Assembly: GCA_029204225.1 (NCBI GenBank)
Contig: CM055106.1
Coordinates: forward strand, 41,244,368-41,308,367
Direction of reading: 5' to 3'
Source of the DNA: Diphasiastrum complanatum
Lineage: Eukaryota; Streptophyta; Lycopodiopsida; Lycopodiales; Lycopodiaceae
DNA length: 64,000 bases
Shown here: positions 11,223-23,103 of the stretch, piece after piece
How positions within the stretch are numbered: position 1 is the first letter of the stretch
Layout: every line of letters begins with the position of its first letter
Notes under the pieces: model-generated
Told to the model about the DNA's origin: nothing
Databases searched by the model: none
Seen by the model: only the letters and a program-made list of their open reading frames with translations
Position numbers and translations under genes: made by a program

Positions 11223-11448
11223 ACCTATCACAACCTTCTTTCTAGGCACACTTTAGCTCTGATGATTTGAAAATTAGTTGCTAAAATATTAAACGTGACT
11301 CTTGTCATTATGTTTTGCTCAAAATTGATAGGTGTAGTCATGCATTAGGAAAGCAGGCTCTCATTCCGCTGCGCTCGATAAGTTGTTCACAAGCTTTGAC
11401 TTGTCGTTATTGCATTATCACCTCTTTCCAACAACATAGGTATGTAAC
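11223..11448. repeat. Dispersed repeat/LTR piece shared with 31.04-31.19 kb
   Basis: The phrase TTAGTTGCTAAA...ATTGATAGG.GTAGTCATGCATT..GAA followed by TTCCGCT recurs at 31040-31190 in the same orientation. On the minus strand the block starts TGTTACATACC at 11448, right after AAGGGGACAACAA and the end of the gypsy chromodomain frame. It is therefore probably the beginning of the 3' LTR of that gypsy element, truncated at 11223 by the copia sequence. Confidence 0.5.
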
Positions 11449-11469
11449 ATTGTTGTCCCCTTAACTTAA

Positions 11470-12088
11470 TTATTTAGAAAATAAAATTTGGAGATCAATC
11501 TCCTTTTCCCAGGTATCTTCCTCTTCTGACTTGCCCCTCCACCTGATTAAAAATTCTCGAAGCACTCTACAACTTAGAGTTTTCTGTCGGCTATTAACAA
11601 TCGCCTCAGGTTCAGGTGGTCTACTCGCAGACTCATCACGAAGAAGCTCTACTAGATCTTCCATAGGGACTAGGGTTTCGCCAATCTCCAACGAGGATTT
11701 TAACTTACTAACATGAAAAACATGATGAATTTCAACGTTAGTTGGAAGGTCTAGTTTGTATGCGATCTTCTTAATCACTTGCATAACTTCAAAAGGACTG
11801 CAATACTAGGTGTCAACTTTGCACACTTACCAGTTTTCAAGCCCCTGGAGTGACTAGAGTGACTAGAGTGACTAGAGACCCTCAAAAACACCATATCATT
11901 GACCTTGAATCCTTGTGCTTCCGAGACAGATCAGCATAGTGCATTGCCCTGTCTTGAGCACTTCTTAGGCTATCTTTAGCAGGGCATGGGTTTTGTATTT
12001 TATATTTATGCACTTGTTCCTGAAGAGGTAAGAACTTCGAGGTGAAGCATTGAGGGTGGCTTAGCTTCTGTTGATTCTGTGATATCAT
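11470..12088 (-). pseudogene. Ty3/gypsy integrase C-terminus with chromodomain
   Basis: The minus strand encodes AQDRAMHYADLSRKHK (12088-11900), which matches the DAQ.R...YAD..R region after the gypsy integrase core. After a disrupted stretch with a triplicated 9-bp unit (GAGTGACTA at about 11849-11878) comes an open 104-codon frame. It has YKLDLP, VFHVSKLK and IVNSRQKTL, then a chromodomain-type end, EFLIRWRGKSEEEDTWE. Chromodomains direct integration to heterochromatin in chromoviruses. Only the C-terminal end of pol is left. It borders the copia fragment of chimeric copy A on one side and its own LTR start on the other. Confidence 0.8.
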
Positions 12089-12109
12089 AATCAGATATTG
12101 GTGATGAAG

Positions 12110-12640
12110 TCTTGGGTACTGAGTTTGGATTATGACTCTCGCTTAGTATTCCAAGCAAACAAAATATTTAGGTATATCAATTTTTCTATAATTCTTACCT
12201 CTCCATGTAATGTACAAATGTAAACATTTTTAAGAAGAATTGGTAGTATTGGTTACCAGTTTGGATCTTCTATATCCTTGAAACTCTTGTGCTCTTCGAC
12301 ATGTCTTTTGTAGTTTTCATGGTCGTCTTCTCAATCATACGGCAAGTGTTGCCATCGAACAAAACTCGAATGTCTAGATCTGCCATCTTGGAGACGAATA
12401 ACAGATCCTTTCTGAGTGAGGGCACATAGAGTGCTCCTGGCAGCTCTACTTGGCCTAACAGTGTTCGTGGCTGTAGAGAGCCGATGCCTTTTACATCGTG
12501 TCTGCTTCCATCACCTAGAATCACTGCTCTGTCATTTTTGAGTTCGCAAAAGTTGATCAAGATCTTCTTTTTGTAGACTATGTGAGATGTTGCTCCTGAA
12601 TTGATGACTACATCGTAGTCGTTTCAGAGCAGTTTGTCGA
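12110..12640 (-). pseudogene. Copia protease and pre-integrase fragment of chimeric unit A
   Basis: The minus-strand translation begins with a degraded active-site region (INSGATSHIVYKKK), then AVILGDGSRH, LYVPSLRKDLLFVSKM and FDGNTCRMIEKT, the normal copia protease/pre-integrase order. It ends in KDMSKSTRVSRI followed by a frame change. The last portion aligns to 5755-5470 of copy B. The active-site Asp appears as Asn in this copy, with stops nearby, so it is inactive. It lies directly downstream of the transposase-like part at 12640-13760, an unusual partner for copia sequence. Confidence 0.7.
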
Positions 12641-13760
12641 AGCTTCGTCGAGTATCGTGCAAGCTTAGTCACCTCTTTCAACATCCTTTGATGACTCTGC
12701 AATGTATGCCTTTTCAACTTTGTTGAGGCATGGATGTTTTGAATTTGTTCCATGTGAGATGTTGAACATGCACTTCAACGACTTCAAGTCTCCAACCAAA
12801 TGCCATTCCACATTAAAATCACCTATTCTAGGAATATTGAGTGGTGTGTCATTCATATGATTCTTACTGTTTTACTAAAGATCCAAAATAGAATGTCATG
12901 ATCTTCTTTTAAACCTGTTTGAAACAAAAAATCATAGACTATATTAAGAGAATTAAATAGTATTACTTGACCAAATATATTTAAATCTTAGGTAATAACA
13001 GAACAATATTACCTTAAAACACAAAATCATAAATTCACTAAAAGAATTAGTTCCTAGTACTCAATAAAATATATTTAAATCTTAGAGAAGAACACAACAA
13101 TATTACCTAGAAAGCTGCTAACCACCAAATGTTATTTTCGGACTGCACACTGAAATTAAGACTCTCTGAGTTTATCGTATTGCTTAATGCTCCATTCATA
13201 AGTGTAACCCTAATCCTATTCAGCTTTGTCCCTTTGTTACTTCTGATTCATCCAACTTGAGAACTAATATCAAAATTTCAACACTTTCATTTGTGATTTC
13301 ATAAAACTTTACAATAAATCTCAGTAATGATTCAAATCTACAAACATGTTGTTGGTGGAATCATATGACAAAGTGCCACGTTTTGAGTTATAAACTTCAT
13401 TGATATGGTAAGGAATACCAATGATGTTTTGCATATCCCTTTGTACCACATCCCTTTCTAATTTGATTTGAAATGGCCGAGGAATAGGAAATTTTTTTAG
13501 ATGTACTTGTCCAAATGCCTCTTTGATAATTTTAGACATTGTGGCATATGCATCGCTGCTAATACCAGAATAATCACATGTTCTTTGTATCAATTTTCGG
13601 TCAATAATCTTGCTGACTTTGCTCATAAGGGCTTCTGCAATCTTGGACTTGATTCAAGAATATCGTTGATTTCCTAGTAGACTTGTTATCGTTGACTTGG
13701 CTGTAAGTACTGCACTCAAAGATTTTCCAATCAATACAACGAGCAACAGTTCCAGTGGGG
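12640..13760 (-). pseudogene. Transposase-like region of chimeric unit A
   Basis: On the minus strand, from about 13760, LIGKSLSAVL leads into an open 101-codon block (13626-13321) with AYATMSKIIKEAF, LKKFPIPRPF and MQNIIGIPYHINE. A KLDESEVTKG-like stretch follows after frame breaks. From 12856 comes VEWHLVGDLKSLKCMF with nearby Cys residues. All of these line up in order with copy B. The layout (a DLK segment followed by paired Cys) resembles uncharacterised transposase-like proteins, but I cannot name the superfamily. Terminal inverted repeats were not found. Confidence 0.5.
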
Positions 13761-13769
13761 ATGCCACCG

Positions 13770-14855
13770 GAAAGGCAACATTTCCATGCCCCTGTGTTAG
13801 CCATAACGCGGGCACAGAAGAGGAAGGAAGTGGCTCCTCACCACCACCATTGGTCACTGATGACTAACCCTCAACTTCATTGCCATATCCGAATGTGAGG
13901 GAAGAAAGGAGACAGTACTAGAAGATACGACTTTGGGTACAAAGAGCACAAGCGGAGGAAAAAGAGCAAGAAAAGGACAACCATATGGAACCTCTTGTTG
14001 ATGACGGCCGAATGTGAGGAATAATGTTATCTTTAATAGGCATGTCGATAATATACCGTGTCTTTGATTATCTCTTTATGTAATCTATCAATTCAGGCTC
14101 AAAATCTAGAATAAGCTCAAGTCCTATGACTATCCCAATTAGTGAGAATCTTTTGCATCTTAAAATTCCACACTTTGTTATTGGTCTATCAAATCTATTT
14201 ATTCATTGAATAGACTCATTCAATCAAACATAAGAAAAATTTGCAAACTACTACGAAATAGATTTTAAAAATCATTCATTGGTATTTAAAAATATGTATG
14301 GTAAAAATGTCTCTGTTTCTTAGAGACCAATGTATTCCCATCGCCGATGGTTTCCTCGATTGAAATATTAAAACAATTCAAATTATGAGTTGTTTCACTT
14401 TGTTTTGAAGTCTCGATTGCTTTCTAATATCATTAATGATTATGAGTGAATGTGTTTTCTCTTTATAACACCGAAAATTCTCATCACGAGCAACAAGTGA
14501 AGATCTTTGAGATGATGTTGCATGCGCCAAAAGAATGACTATGGAGCCAAAACACCCGACCAAATGAAAATTGAGAGTCAAACCCCAATCAACTTCATCG
14601 CTGAGCCACGATGACTGGATGCATGAGAATTTGAAATTGTTCACAATATATGGAATGCTTCTCAGTGCACATAGTCCTAGAATATTTTGGAATTCTAAGA
14701 TGTACTCAGTCATCAACTTTATTTATAACCTATACCAGAATGTTTTCTACTATTGTAAGAAAACTCAATTCCAGATTGAATTTCTCACCCAGGTTGAATT
14801 TCTTTTACTTTCACTTACTAAATCATTTTTGTATGTGATATTTTAGACAACATTA
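13770..14855. other. No recognisable gene between two transposase-like relics
   Basis: Short overlapping frames on both strands without motifs. It separates the minus-strand chimeric unit A from the plus-strand DUF7869-type relic, so the two point away from each other. Confidence 0.35.
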
Positions 14856-16555
14856 CAAAGTCACTTCAAATTCACAGAGAATAACAAACAACAGAAAGAC
14901 AAAAGCTTGCCAAACACAAGAAAAAGTGTTTGGAGTTTTCTCAAAAGTATTTGGGTCTCGTAATCGACAGGATGGACCAAAAGAAAACGCTACTGCCACA
15001 TTTTGTGAGTGTCAAAAAATCTAAACAAGTGGATTTTATCCAAGTTCATTTGGTTGGAGCTCTTATATTCAACGACACCTTGCAGTCTAACGTGTATTTC
15101 AATTATCCCAATGTTCGAAATGATCCAAACTTGACCATTACCATAATCCACAAAATAATAGTTGAATTTAGCAATAGTCTTCTTGAGATTCTTTACTTGC
15201 AACTTGATAATACTGCCAAAGAAAATAAAAATCAAGCAGTGCTGGCATATTTGTCCATGTTGGTTGCTCTAAATTTTTTCAGAAAAGTCAAAATAGAATT
15301 TTTTTTTTGGTGGGTCAATTCACGATCAAATCGACCAAATGTTTAGTTGCTTTTCCAAAAAGCTGAAACTCAAAAGCTTTTTCTTTGTCGGTACTACAGA
15401 GTATTATCGAGGAGTCATACACCCTAGACCAAATGTGTTTTTACTATGACGCACATTTGATTTTAGAGGCTACATCAAAACTTCAGAGGAACATTGCACT
15501 GCAAAAATAAATGATACTAGTTTTCAACATTAGTTCAAAATTGAAAATGATATTGGTGGCATCACATTGTTGTGGGGAAAGCAATTTTCAAACTCTACGA
15601 CATGGTTACCATCTGAAGGATTTCGTTTTTTACAAAGCATGCTCTCTTCTCAAGTTAAGCTTTCACCTTTGTGTCATCTAACTTCTACCATGGAAGAGCA
15701 AAAGGCTCAAAGATAACATCGTCCAGTTGATCCATTTGCAGCTTAAACTTTTTGGAAACGACCATTGAAGCAGCATACAATTTTTTGATAAGTTTAATCA
15801 ACATTGATGGATGGATTTTTTTGAAGAGCAAAAGTTAAGTTTGCTTAACTTGGGAGATGTAAACTCAACTGAGGAGTTTCACTGGTCGTTTAGATTTTCA
15901 ACTTCAACAACGACAGTTATATCCTCTGTTGTTGCCCAACAAAATGAGTATTTGACCCTTGTGCAAAACGAAGAACATGTGATTTATTTGAGTCCTAGAA
16001 AAAGTCAACAAACTATAAATGCTAGAAAGACTAAATGGTCTGACAAACTCGATGAAATAAAGGTCGGTAGTCTCATTGCACCTCTAGCTTCTAAAAACAA
16101 CAAAAATCGTCCATTTTGGGTTGCTAAAGTAATTGACTTCATTCAAAGCAACGACACGTCGACAAAAACTTTACATGTGCATTGCATGCGTACCACTTCA
16201 ACACACGCTTTTTTGAGAAGGTACAAGCTAGAAATGTTGCAATTAGATCCAAAAGGCAAGCGGAAGCGTTCAACAAAAACCAAAAGTCGATAATGTAAAT
16301 CTCCAAGATGTGGATATACTTGCAATTAATTTCGAGTTGACAATGACGAATCATTTACGAAAGTCAACAATATCTATTTTGCAAGAATGTCTTGGATTAA
16401 GTGCACAATCATCATCTTCGACTCGGCTTCAACGTAGCAAAGCCACATTACAAAATTTTCTCTCAACATTGGAGGCCGATTCAGATGAGAATTTGCCAAT
16501 AGACTCTAATAAGGAAGATGGATCGTCAACTTCTTCAACTAAAATAGAGTCTTGA
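14856..16555 (+). pseudogene. DUF7869-type transposase-like protein, decayed
   Basis: From about 14860, ENNKQQKDKSLPNTRK leads into an open stretch (14930-15346) with DRMDQKKTLLPHF, VHLVGALIF, FNYPNVRNDPNLTITIIH and LYLQLDNTAKENKN. These are the hallmarks of the DUF7869 family, whose conserved D, DN..EN and GHTH..ID residues suggest an RNase-H-like fold. The GHTH..IDQMF end survives in a shifted frame at 15310-15335 as a damaged version. A second open block (15811-16293) carries RPFWVAKVID, possibly a Tudor-like segment, and a basic tail; 16310-16555 is a further acidic tail. Stops occur at about 15450-15800. Function is inferred from family resemblance; no terminal inverted repeats were found. 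Confidence 0.7.
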
Positions 16556-18056
16556 TAATATTTCAAGCACCGAGTTGAGAGGACTTAGTGAAAATTCTTT
16601 GGATTTACTATAACTGGCTTCAACTGTATTTCGCAAGTTATTTTCATGAAAGTCGATTTAGACATTCAAAACATCATAAATGTCTGTATATTTTGCTTAT
16701 TTTGAACATTTTTAATTTTTTTCTCACATTTTAAAAGGTTTTGTTTTTTTTTTTCTAAAGAGTTTGCAAAAAAAATTTGTGGTTTTCGAAAAAATGTTTT
16801 ATGAAAAAGCATGTTTTTGGCAAAAATAAAAAAATAAAAAATAGTTACCCGTTTTTAGGATATTGTTTCATTGAAAAAGATTTGGTGTTGTGAGCTCTTT
16901 CATATACTAAAACATCCTTTTACACATTCTTGACAATAAGGTAAACAAGTATTTGAGGGGAACCTAGTGTGGTTTTAGAATGTGATGGAAGGCAAATAGG
17001 AGATGAGTAGATTTCAATTTAGATCATTTGTACAAAGCATGTATATAGCATTTTGGTCCTAGTTCATTTGGTGATCTTATTTTTCGAGACATCCAATTAG
17101 AACTACTTTTACCAACTAATTTCAACTAGCTAATTCACAATCAAGTATTACTCCAACAACAAATTTCCATTATTGCAAGGCTGGGAGGCCAAAAATTGTG
17201 AGCTTTCAATTATACTTAGGTCACCTACAACGACAAGTCACCACAACACAACATCAGGTTGCCAATCACCATGATGTCACAAGCCACTCAACTCTACCAA
17301 GCAAAGCAAGAAGAGGCCAAAAAAGCAAAATTATCCAAACACCTTGTGTTCTTGTGGTGCTCAAGCTTTCCTTGTATTGTTGATGCTTTGATAGCTAGTT
17401 TTCTTCAAGTTTTCATCTATTGGATCTGTTATTGAGGTACATATATCATATATAGACATGTATATTTTGCATACAATCTAGAATTGATAGATGCTTCTAA
17501 TTCACATGGATGGCAAAATTTGGATTCAAAAGCATAGGTTGCGATGCAACAAACTACATGGCATACAAACTTGAGAGTCTTGCCAATATGAGAATAGAAA
17601 CTCCTTGGTAATGCACTCACAACATTCAAAATTGCATTGACGTTATTTCTTATAGAGAATGTATGCTAATCGAACCTCAACATTTACTAACTCGCATATA
17701 TAATCAAGCATAATATTTTCATTCACGACTTCCTTTGTCAAAACTTTGATTGGCCCTCCAATGTAAGAATAATTTGATCTCTCACTTGTTGTAATGCTTG
17801 ATGTTTGCAAAAGTTTGAGCCAAAAGTTTGGAGCTTTGGTTCAAGGCTTCAAGCACAGAAGAACGGGTGAGTGTAAGCCTTGCACACTTCTTGTGTGAAG
17901 TCGATATTTTATAGCTCTATACGTACCAGGAACCGTTGATGTAAGCTCATGTTGATTCTCAAATTTTCCCAATGTCATCTATCCACATAAATGAACTTTT
18001 TCTATCTTGTACGGTTTTGTATTATTTTCAATCTTCCGTTTTGTTTTATTTGTATT
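16556..18056. other. AT-rich non-genic stretch
   Basis: Contains T and A homopolymer runs (16720-16860), probably the 3' side of the DUF7869-type relic, then ordinary AT-rich sequence. No domain, RNA or terminal repeat was recognised. Confidence 0.4.
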
Positions 18057-18371
18057 GGTTATGAAGAATTCATGATGAAGATAATGATTGATCTAACATT
18101 GCAGCAACAAAACAATATGGATTCCTTTGAAGTAATTGCATCATTGAATATTTTTTAGCTTGTTTTTGTTTCTATTCTTAGCTGACTATGAAGAACTCAT
18201 GATGTTGACGCTCGATCCGAAGTTGCAGCACCTGGAACATATGGATAGCTTTGATGTCAGTCAATCATTGAATCAAACTAACAGATTTTCTCTGTATACT
18301 TTATGTAGGAACTTCTAGCACCATCAAGATCAACATTCAATATAAGGGCTCGACAGCACACAAAAAAGTAG
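18057..18371 (+). pseudogene. Exon-like C-terminal end of an unrecognised gene, with a duplicated exon
   Basis: Two consecutive exon-like units resemble each other: 18057-18131 (GYEEFMMK...NNMDSFE, then GTAATT) and 18182-18255 (DYEELMMLTL...EHMDSFD, preceded by TTCTTAG and followed by GTCAGT). A third segment after TTATGTAG (18309-18371) reads in the same phase as ELLAPSRSTFNIRARQHTKK and ends in TAG. This looks like the last exons of a plus-strand gene in which the penultimate exon was tandemly duplicated. Upstream exons were not identified, so it could be a gene fragment. The protein is not recognised. Confidence 0.35.
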
Positions 18372-18626
18372 GTCATAAACAACGACCATGCAACTTCGAC
18401 ACGGACACTTCAGGAGGAACACCTCCAGAAGCCGACTGAAATGACTGTTTTATTATCGTGGAACTCGCCCCGTAAGCGCACCCATAAGGGCAAAGCTCCT
18501 ATTACAAATACATCTTCAGCATAAGCAAGAGAGAGAATAGAATGCAAGTATTCAAACCTTAATTTAGGTAGAGAGGCAACTTGGGCTTCAGAATTGAAAC
18601 GGATTCCGAACTCGCAATAACATGGT

Positions 18627-18805
18627 TTACAAAAATTCGACTAGAATAACGTCAGATATTCCCAAATCACCACTGATAATTCCGGTAAGAGCAGAGTGCA
18701 ACTCCTCGAGACAGCTCATCATTGGCAATGCTGATATAGCCACTCCTTTGACAATTCCGTGCGCCCTTGACACATGCAAATTGAAGAGGATTGTAAAATT
18801 TGGTT
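18627..18805 (-). pseudogene. Terminal exon resembling the C-terminal part of lipoate-protein ligase
   Basis: On the minus strand a good acceptor (TTAAGTTTTGGCAG) is followed by 58 codons and a TAA: PNFTILFNLHVS, GIVKGVAIS, then CLEELHSALTG. The pattern (beta strand, G-x-I/V with an alternating hydrophobic strand, then L-E-E-L...L-x-G) resembles the C-terminal region of LplA-type ligases, which attach lipoate to 2-oxoacid dehydrogenase subunits. The catalytic N-terminal domain was not found upstream on the minus strand within several kilobases. This is therefore an isolated exon, or the end of a gene with very long introns. It faces the plus-strand fragment at 18.06-18.37 kb, giving a convergent arrangement. 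The family assignment is tentative. Confidence 0.35.
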
Positions 18806-21440
18806 CTGCCAAAACTTAAATAATTAAGGATATGCAAAAAACCATAATACTCTAGCTTTGTGTCTGGATTAAATCCTCACTGTGTCTTAGATGCATGCTT
18901 TCAGTTCACATGGCACCCTTGAGTAAAGTTTTACAGATATAACAAAAGGCTATAATTTAGAAACGCTTAAATAACCACGACACCCTTGATACCTCGGGGG
19001 TAGCACAGGCCATGTGAATCATGTACACATATGCCTTCGCAAATGTATAAGCAAGATCCTAAAGTATCTGCTGGAGCCACAAGAATCAAACACTACAAAT
19101 CAGAAAGCCATGCAAAGAAAGAACGAGAAGCCAGATTCCCTAGATTGCCTGTATTGCCTTTTACTATCCATGACGTCGTGATTGAACCAAAAGCCCTAAT
19201 ACTTTCAAAGCAATACACAAATACACAAGCAATAAGCTGGCTAGGGTTTCATATTTGCTGCTTAGAAAAATCTCATTCACTGGATGTAGGATTAAGCCGT
19301 AAATAGTTCTGTATCTGCTTTCTGAATAACGAGACGCGCAGCGGCCGTATGATCATCGTTTTTTGTCTTCCAATTCTCCAAAAGCAAGGATGGTTACGAG
19401 CGATGCATACACGAAAATACGCTGCCAAAGGTAAACAGTACAAGTTCATTGAAGCTATCTGCAGGTTCAGTAGGCAATCGGCATCATTGAAATCGAAATA
19501 CATACCTGTTAACATATCATTCCCAAAACCTCGTGTTTCTAACTGGATAGTTTGGTTAGATAGATGTAGCATAGGGACAATTTATATATATACAAGCAAA
19601 ACATGAGCAATTCATATGCAATTCAGGCTTTCACGTTGCCTCTCTTGTCATGCTCCTCTTCCTAAGACAGCTTTCCTTCCCTTTGTTATTGTGTCATCAG
19701 ATAAGGCCTCCCATCGCCATCGCCATCGCCATAGAGAAAACCTACTTGATAGAAGAGAGCAGGGCCTATGTATAAGAAGCCAAAGTTGGAAAAGGAGGAA
19801 AGCTGATGAGGTTATTGTATTTATAGTCCTTATGCCCAGAGATGAGGAGGGATGGACGGTTGGAGTCGCCAGCTTTTTGCTTTTTAGGGGCCTTACTTTA
19901 GCGCCGAAAATTCTTGTATATATTTTTGTTGCTCTATTTTTTCATAAGGAAGTTTTATCTTGCCGAGGCCATGTGTTGTGTAACCAGCTCCCATCACATC
20001 ATAGCATGATGTAGTCAAAAACCTTGAATGCAAAATTGAGAATATCCAAACAACGTTCTCAAAACCTTGACTAGCTTTTTGAAAGATTGCCCATGAGCTT
20101 AATGGTCCATAGAACCGCTTATGCCATGGGCATAAACCCACTATGCCAAAATGTCCATAAACTTATGGTGCTTAGGCATAAAGCCCTTGGCACTTTCAAG
20201 ACATACAATCATGCCCAAGAAAGTCTTCTAAGTGGCCGACTCAAAATTTTTCACATGCATATGTATAAAGGCAAATGCCAACTCTATCCCTTAAAGTCAA
20301 CCTTCCCATACACAATGTCATAAGCGAGTTTTTGTTTTCTCATCACATTTTTTCTAAACTGCATATTGACAACAATGGCTAACTATCACATGGCACATGC
20401 ACACTCTACCATGAGTGCAAGTTTTTTTTTTTCTCAGTTACTTCTCTTTAAGTAAGAATATTCATGTGCCATGTGTTTGCAAAGTCATTGGTTGTCCATA
20501 TGCAAAATATGTAGGAATAAATCTGTTATTGATTGTTTGCATGCAAATTTTGGTGAAAGGTTGAAATCCTTGGGGAGCACATCATACCACAAACCACCTA
20601 TGAGGACCGTTGAAATGTTATGAAGTGAAGTGCATACAATTTTTAAATGCATGATTGAGAGGTGTATCAACCCATATGTCGAGAATGTAGTTACGACCAT
20701 ATATACAAGGACTTTTTGCTCAAGCCCACCAGCCAGTTTGTCATCAACCTAGTCATGATAATACCAAGCTCACCCAAGATAGTGAGGTTGTAACTCAAGT
20801 GTATATCCATACATGTGTCCAAAAAAGAAAGTGTGACTTAATACAAAAATTCATCATTGAAATTTGTCTCCGCAGACCTTCACTCAATAGGCACTTAGAC
20901 CAAATAAGATTTACTAGTAACTAATTGTTTGCAATTTTAGCCAATATGCAAATAGGAAGTTTTGTAGTTGTTCTCAATTGCTATTCTAATTATTAGAAAA
21001 TACGTTATCTAGAGATGATTGATGTTTTACATGTCTAATAGTGTATGGATCATAACGCATGGAAATACTTTATATTCCACTAGAATCGACATGCAAGGGG
21101 ATTTGTTATGTCGTAAGCACTCTCGGATTATGGTATGAACTATAGCTATATAAGATTAGTGGAAAACGTGAGTTTTATTATTTACTAGTATCCTAGTAGA
21201 GAAATTGGACCATGAAATGAGCATATCATTCCTCCTAGACCTAGGTATGGCACCACCTTCTTGAGAAGTGGGCTATGGTAGTTTGAGATGCCATATTCAT
21301 GGCCTAGGTAAAAGACCTTGAATGTTTTCATGGGGATTTCTAACTGACAAATTTTTCTTCCTGCTTCCTCGGGTGGCGTTGGCTGTGAAGAAAATCAACC
21401 AGTTTTGTCATTTGTTATTTGGCATATTGAGGCCAATTGT
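18806..21440. other. No recognisable gene
   Basis: Several short frames occur on both strands. 19616-20014 has a CATCGC triplet repeat giving an Arg/His run and no domain. A run of T (20422-20434) and AT-rich sequence follow. A CTAGGGTTT motif at about 19240, typical of plant 5' leaders, could mark a minus-strand transcript start towards the exon at 18.8 kb, but no intervening coding exon was seen. Confidence 0.35.
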
Positions 21441-22578
21441 ACATAAAAACTTAGAGAGTTAAAAATAGTATCTTTATTATTTTTAGCAAGTATATAGGTG
21501 GATTAGTTCAGATTTGGACCTACCCTAACTGGTTAAAAGAGATACATCAAGTTAGTCTAGGTTTTTGGCAAGTACCTAGAAACTTCCATATGGTGATATG
21601 CTTAGGCAAGATCATCTAAATGGTCAAGAGGCTGTTATAAATAGGCATACAAGCGTGGGAGAAATTCATCTCTCTCAAGCTTCTCTCATTCATTCTTATG
21701 AAAGATATCTCTTTGGGCTTCTACATCAAGTTCTTGCATATTGATGGTGATATAGTGAATTTATGTGTGTAGAACGTTGATTTGTGTATGAATCCACACG
21801 TATGTGTACTGTTATTGTATGGCTGTTGTATAGAAAGGGACAATAGGATATGATATCTAAGTGTTTATGACAAGTTCTTATTGAGTTTTCATCTTCTATG
21901 TGTAGTCGATGCATGATTTTTACATTGGTAGTGAAGCTAAATGTGCTCTCCAAATTGGCTAAAGATCAAAGGGCATCATTAGGTTATTTGGATATGATGT
22001 GCAGGCTATATTTGAGGAGAATCCAATTCTAGTGAGTGATTTGGAGGCGCCATCAATTCTAGAGTGTGCTAGAGTGGTTCCTTGTCAAAATCAAGCATTT
22101 CCAAGTGTAGAAAATGGGATCTTTGTGATCCAAGGCTCAATTTAGGTCAAAAAACTTGTAGTAGGACAATTTTCTTTCCGACTTGTTGGATTTTGGTGAG
22201 TTTTATTGCATAAGAAAGAGAATACATCATTCTTCAAGATTCTATATCAAGTTTCTAGCTTTTGCATGTAGAATTTGATTCGATATATGCATTTTTGTGA
22301 AAAACCCTAAAGTTGATAGCATCTCTTGATTTTGAAGTTGCTGGACTTTTCAAGAGTGTGTTTCAATATTAGGAGAGTGCAAAGTTCATGATATTGTAGC
22401 TTGATCATGTGCTGATCAAGTGTCATCAATTCTATGTGTTGGATTGGCTAGTTTTGTGCAAGAAAGAGATTTGAGAGGTTCCATATCTTTGTGATTTCTT
22501 CTTGGATTCATTTGTTGAATTTTAAGAGAGTGTTAAGTGATTGTAACAAGTTAAAACAGAAGATCAAATCTTTGCAAC
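21440..22578 (+). repeat. LTR/leader of a degraded copia element
   Basis: A TATA-like TTATAAATAGG at about 21634 is followed by a CT-rich start (CTCTCTCAAGCTTCTCTC) and about 900 bases of leader before the gag ATG at 22579. Leader phrases such as ATATCAAGTTTCTAGCTTTTGCAT partly repeat one another (21725 and 22245). The LTR boundaries and the primer site are too eroded to place. Confidence 0.35.
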
Positions 22579-23100
22579 ATGGATACAAATGGCGGCTTCA
22601 TGTTGGAGAGCAATGATAAGAAGGTGAGAATGGAGTCTCTCCTTGAGATGAATGAGTTGATGGATATTGTTGTAGGTGTGGAGGGGAGACCTTTAGTTAG
22701 GCACCTCAAGACCAATTGGGGTGTGATATGAGGGCAAAGAAAGCTCTTCATGTGATCAAGATGAATGTGACAAATGAATTGAGTCAGGTAAGTTGGTAAG
22801 TGTACTTCATCTAGTGAGGCTTGAAAAACTTCAAAGAAGGTTTATGAGTCCAAGTCTACATCAAGGGTTCTAACCCTTAGGAGGCAAATCACAAAAGAAG
22901 GATGAAAGTGCTCATGCTCTTGTTTTAAGGCCCTAAAGCATTCAATGATGAGTTAGCACGTACTAATAAAAGCATTAAGAGAATTGTTCAAGTAGTTCTT
23001 AATGGCTTGTTGGATGATCATGATAATCTTGTTCAAAGTTTTGTTATTCAAAAGACATTGCCAAGTATGGAGGACTTTTTAGCTTTCTATTGGTCACCAA
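22579..23100 (+). pseudogene. Copia gag relic
   Basis: ATG at 22579 opens MDTNGGFMLESNDKKVRMES, then MNELMDIVVGVEGRP and, after a frame change, KALHVIKMNVTNELS. A further piece reads KAFNDELARTNKSIKRIV and VLNGLLDDHDNLVQSFVIQK. This is the UBN2-type gag order, in which LNGLLDDHD corresponds to the LNGLP..Y. motif. Multiple stops and frame changes make it dead. Similarity ends near 23100, where unrelated sequence begins. Confidence 0.6.
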
Positions 23101-23103
23101 CTC

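Noticed and set aside
19616-20014. 132-codon plus-strand frame with an Arg/His run
   Set aside because: The run is a CATCGC repeat and the rest has no recognisable motif or conserved splice context.
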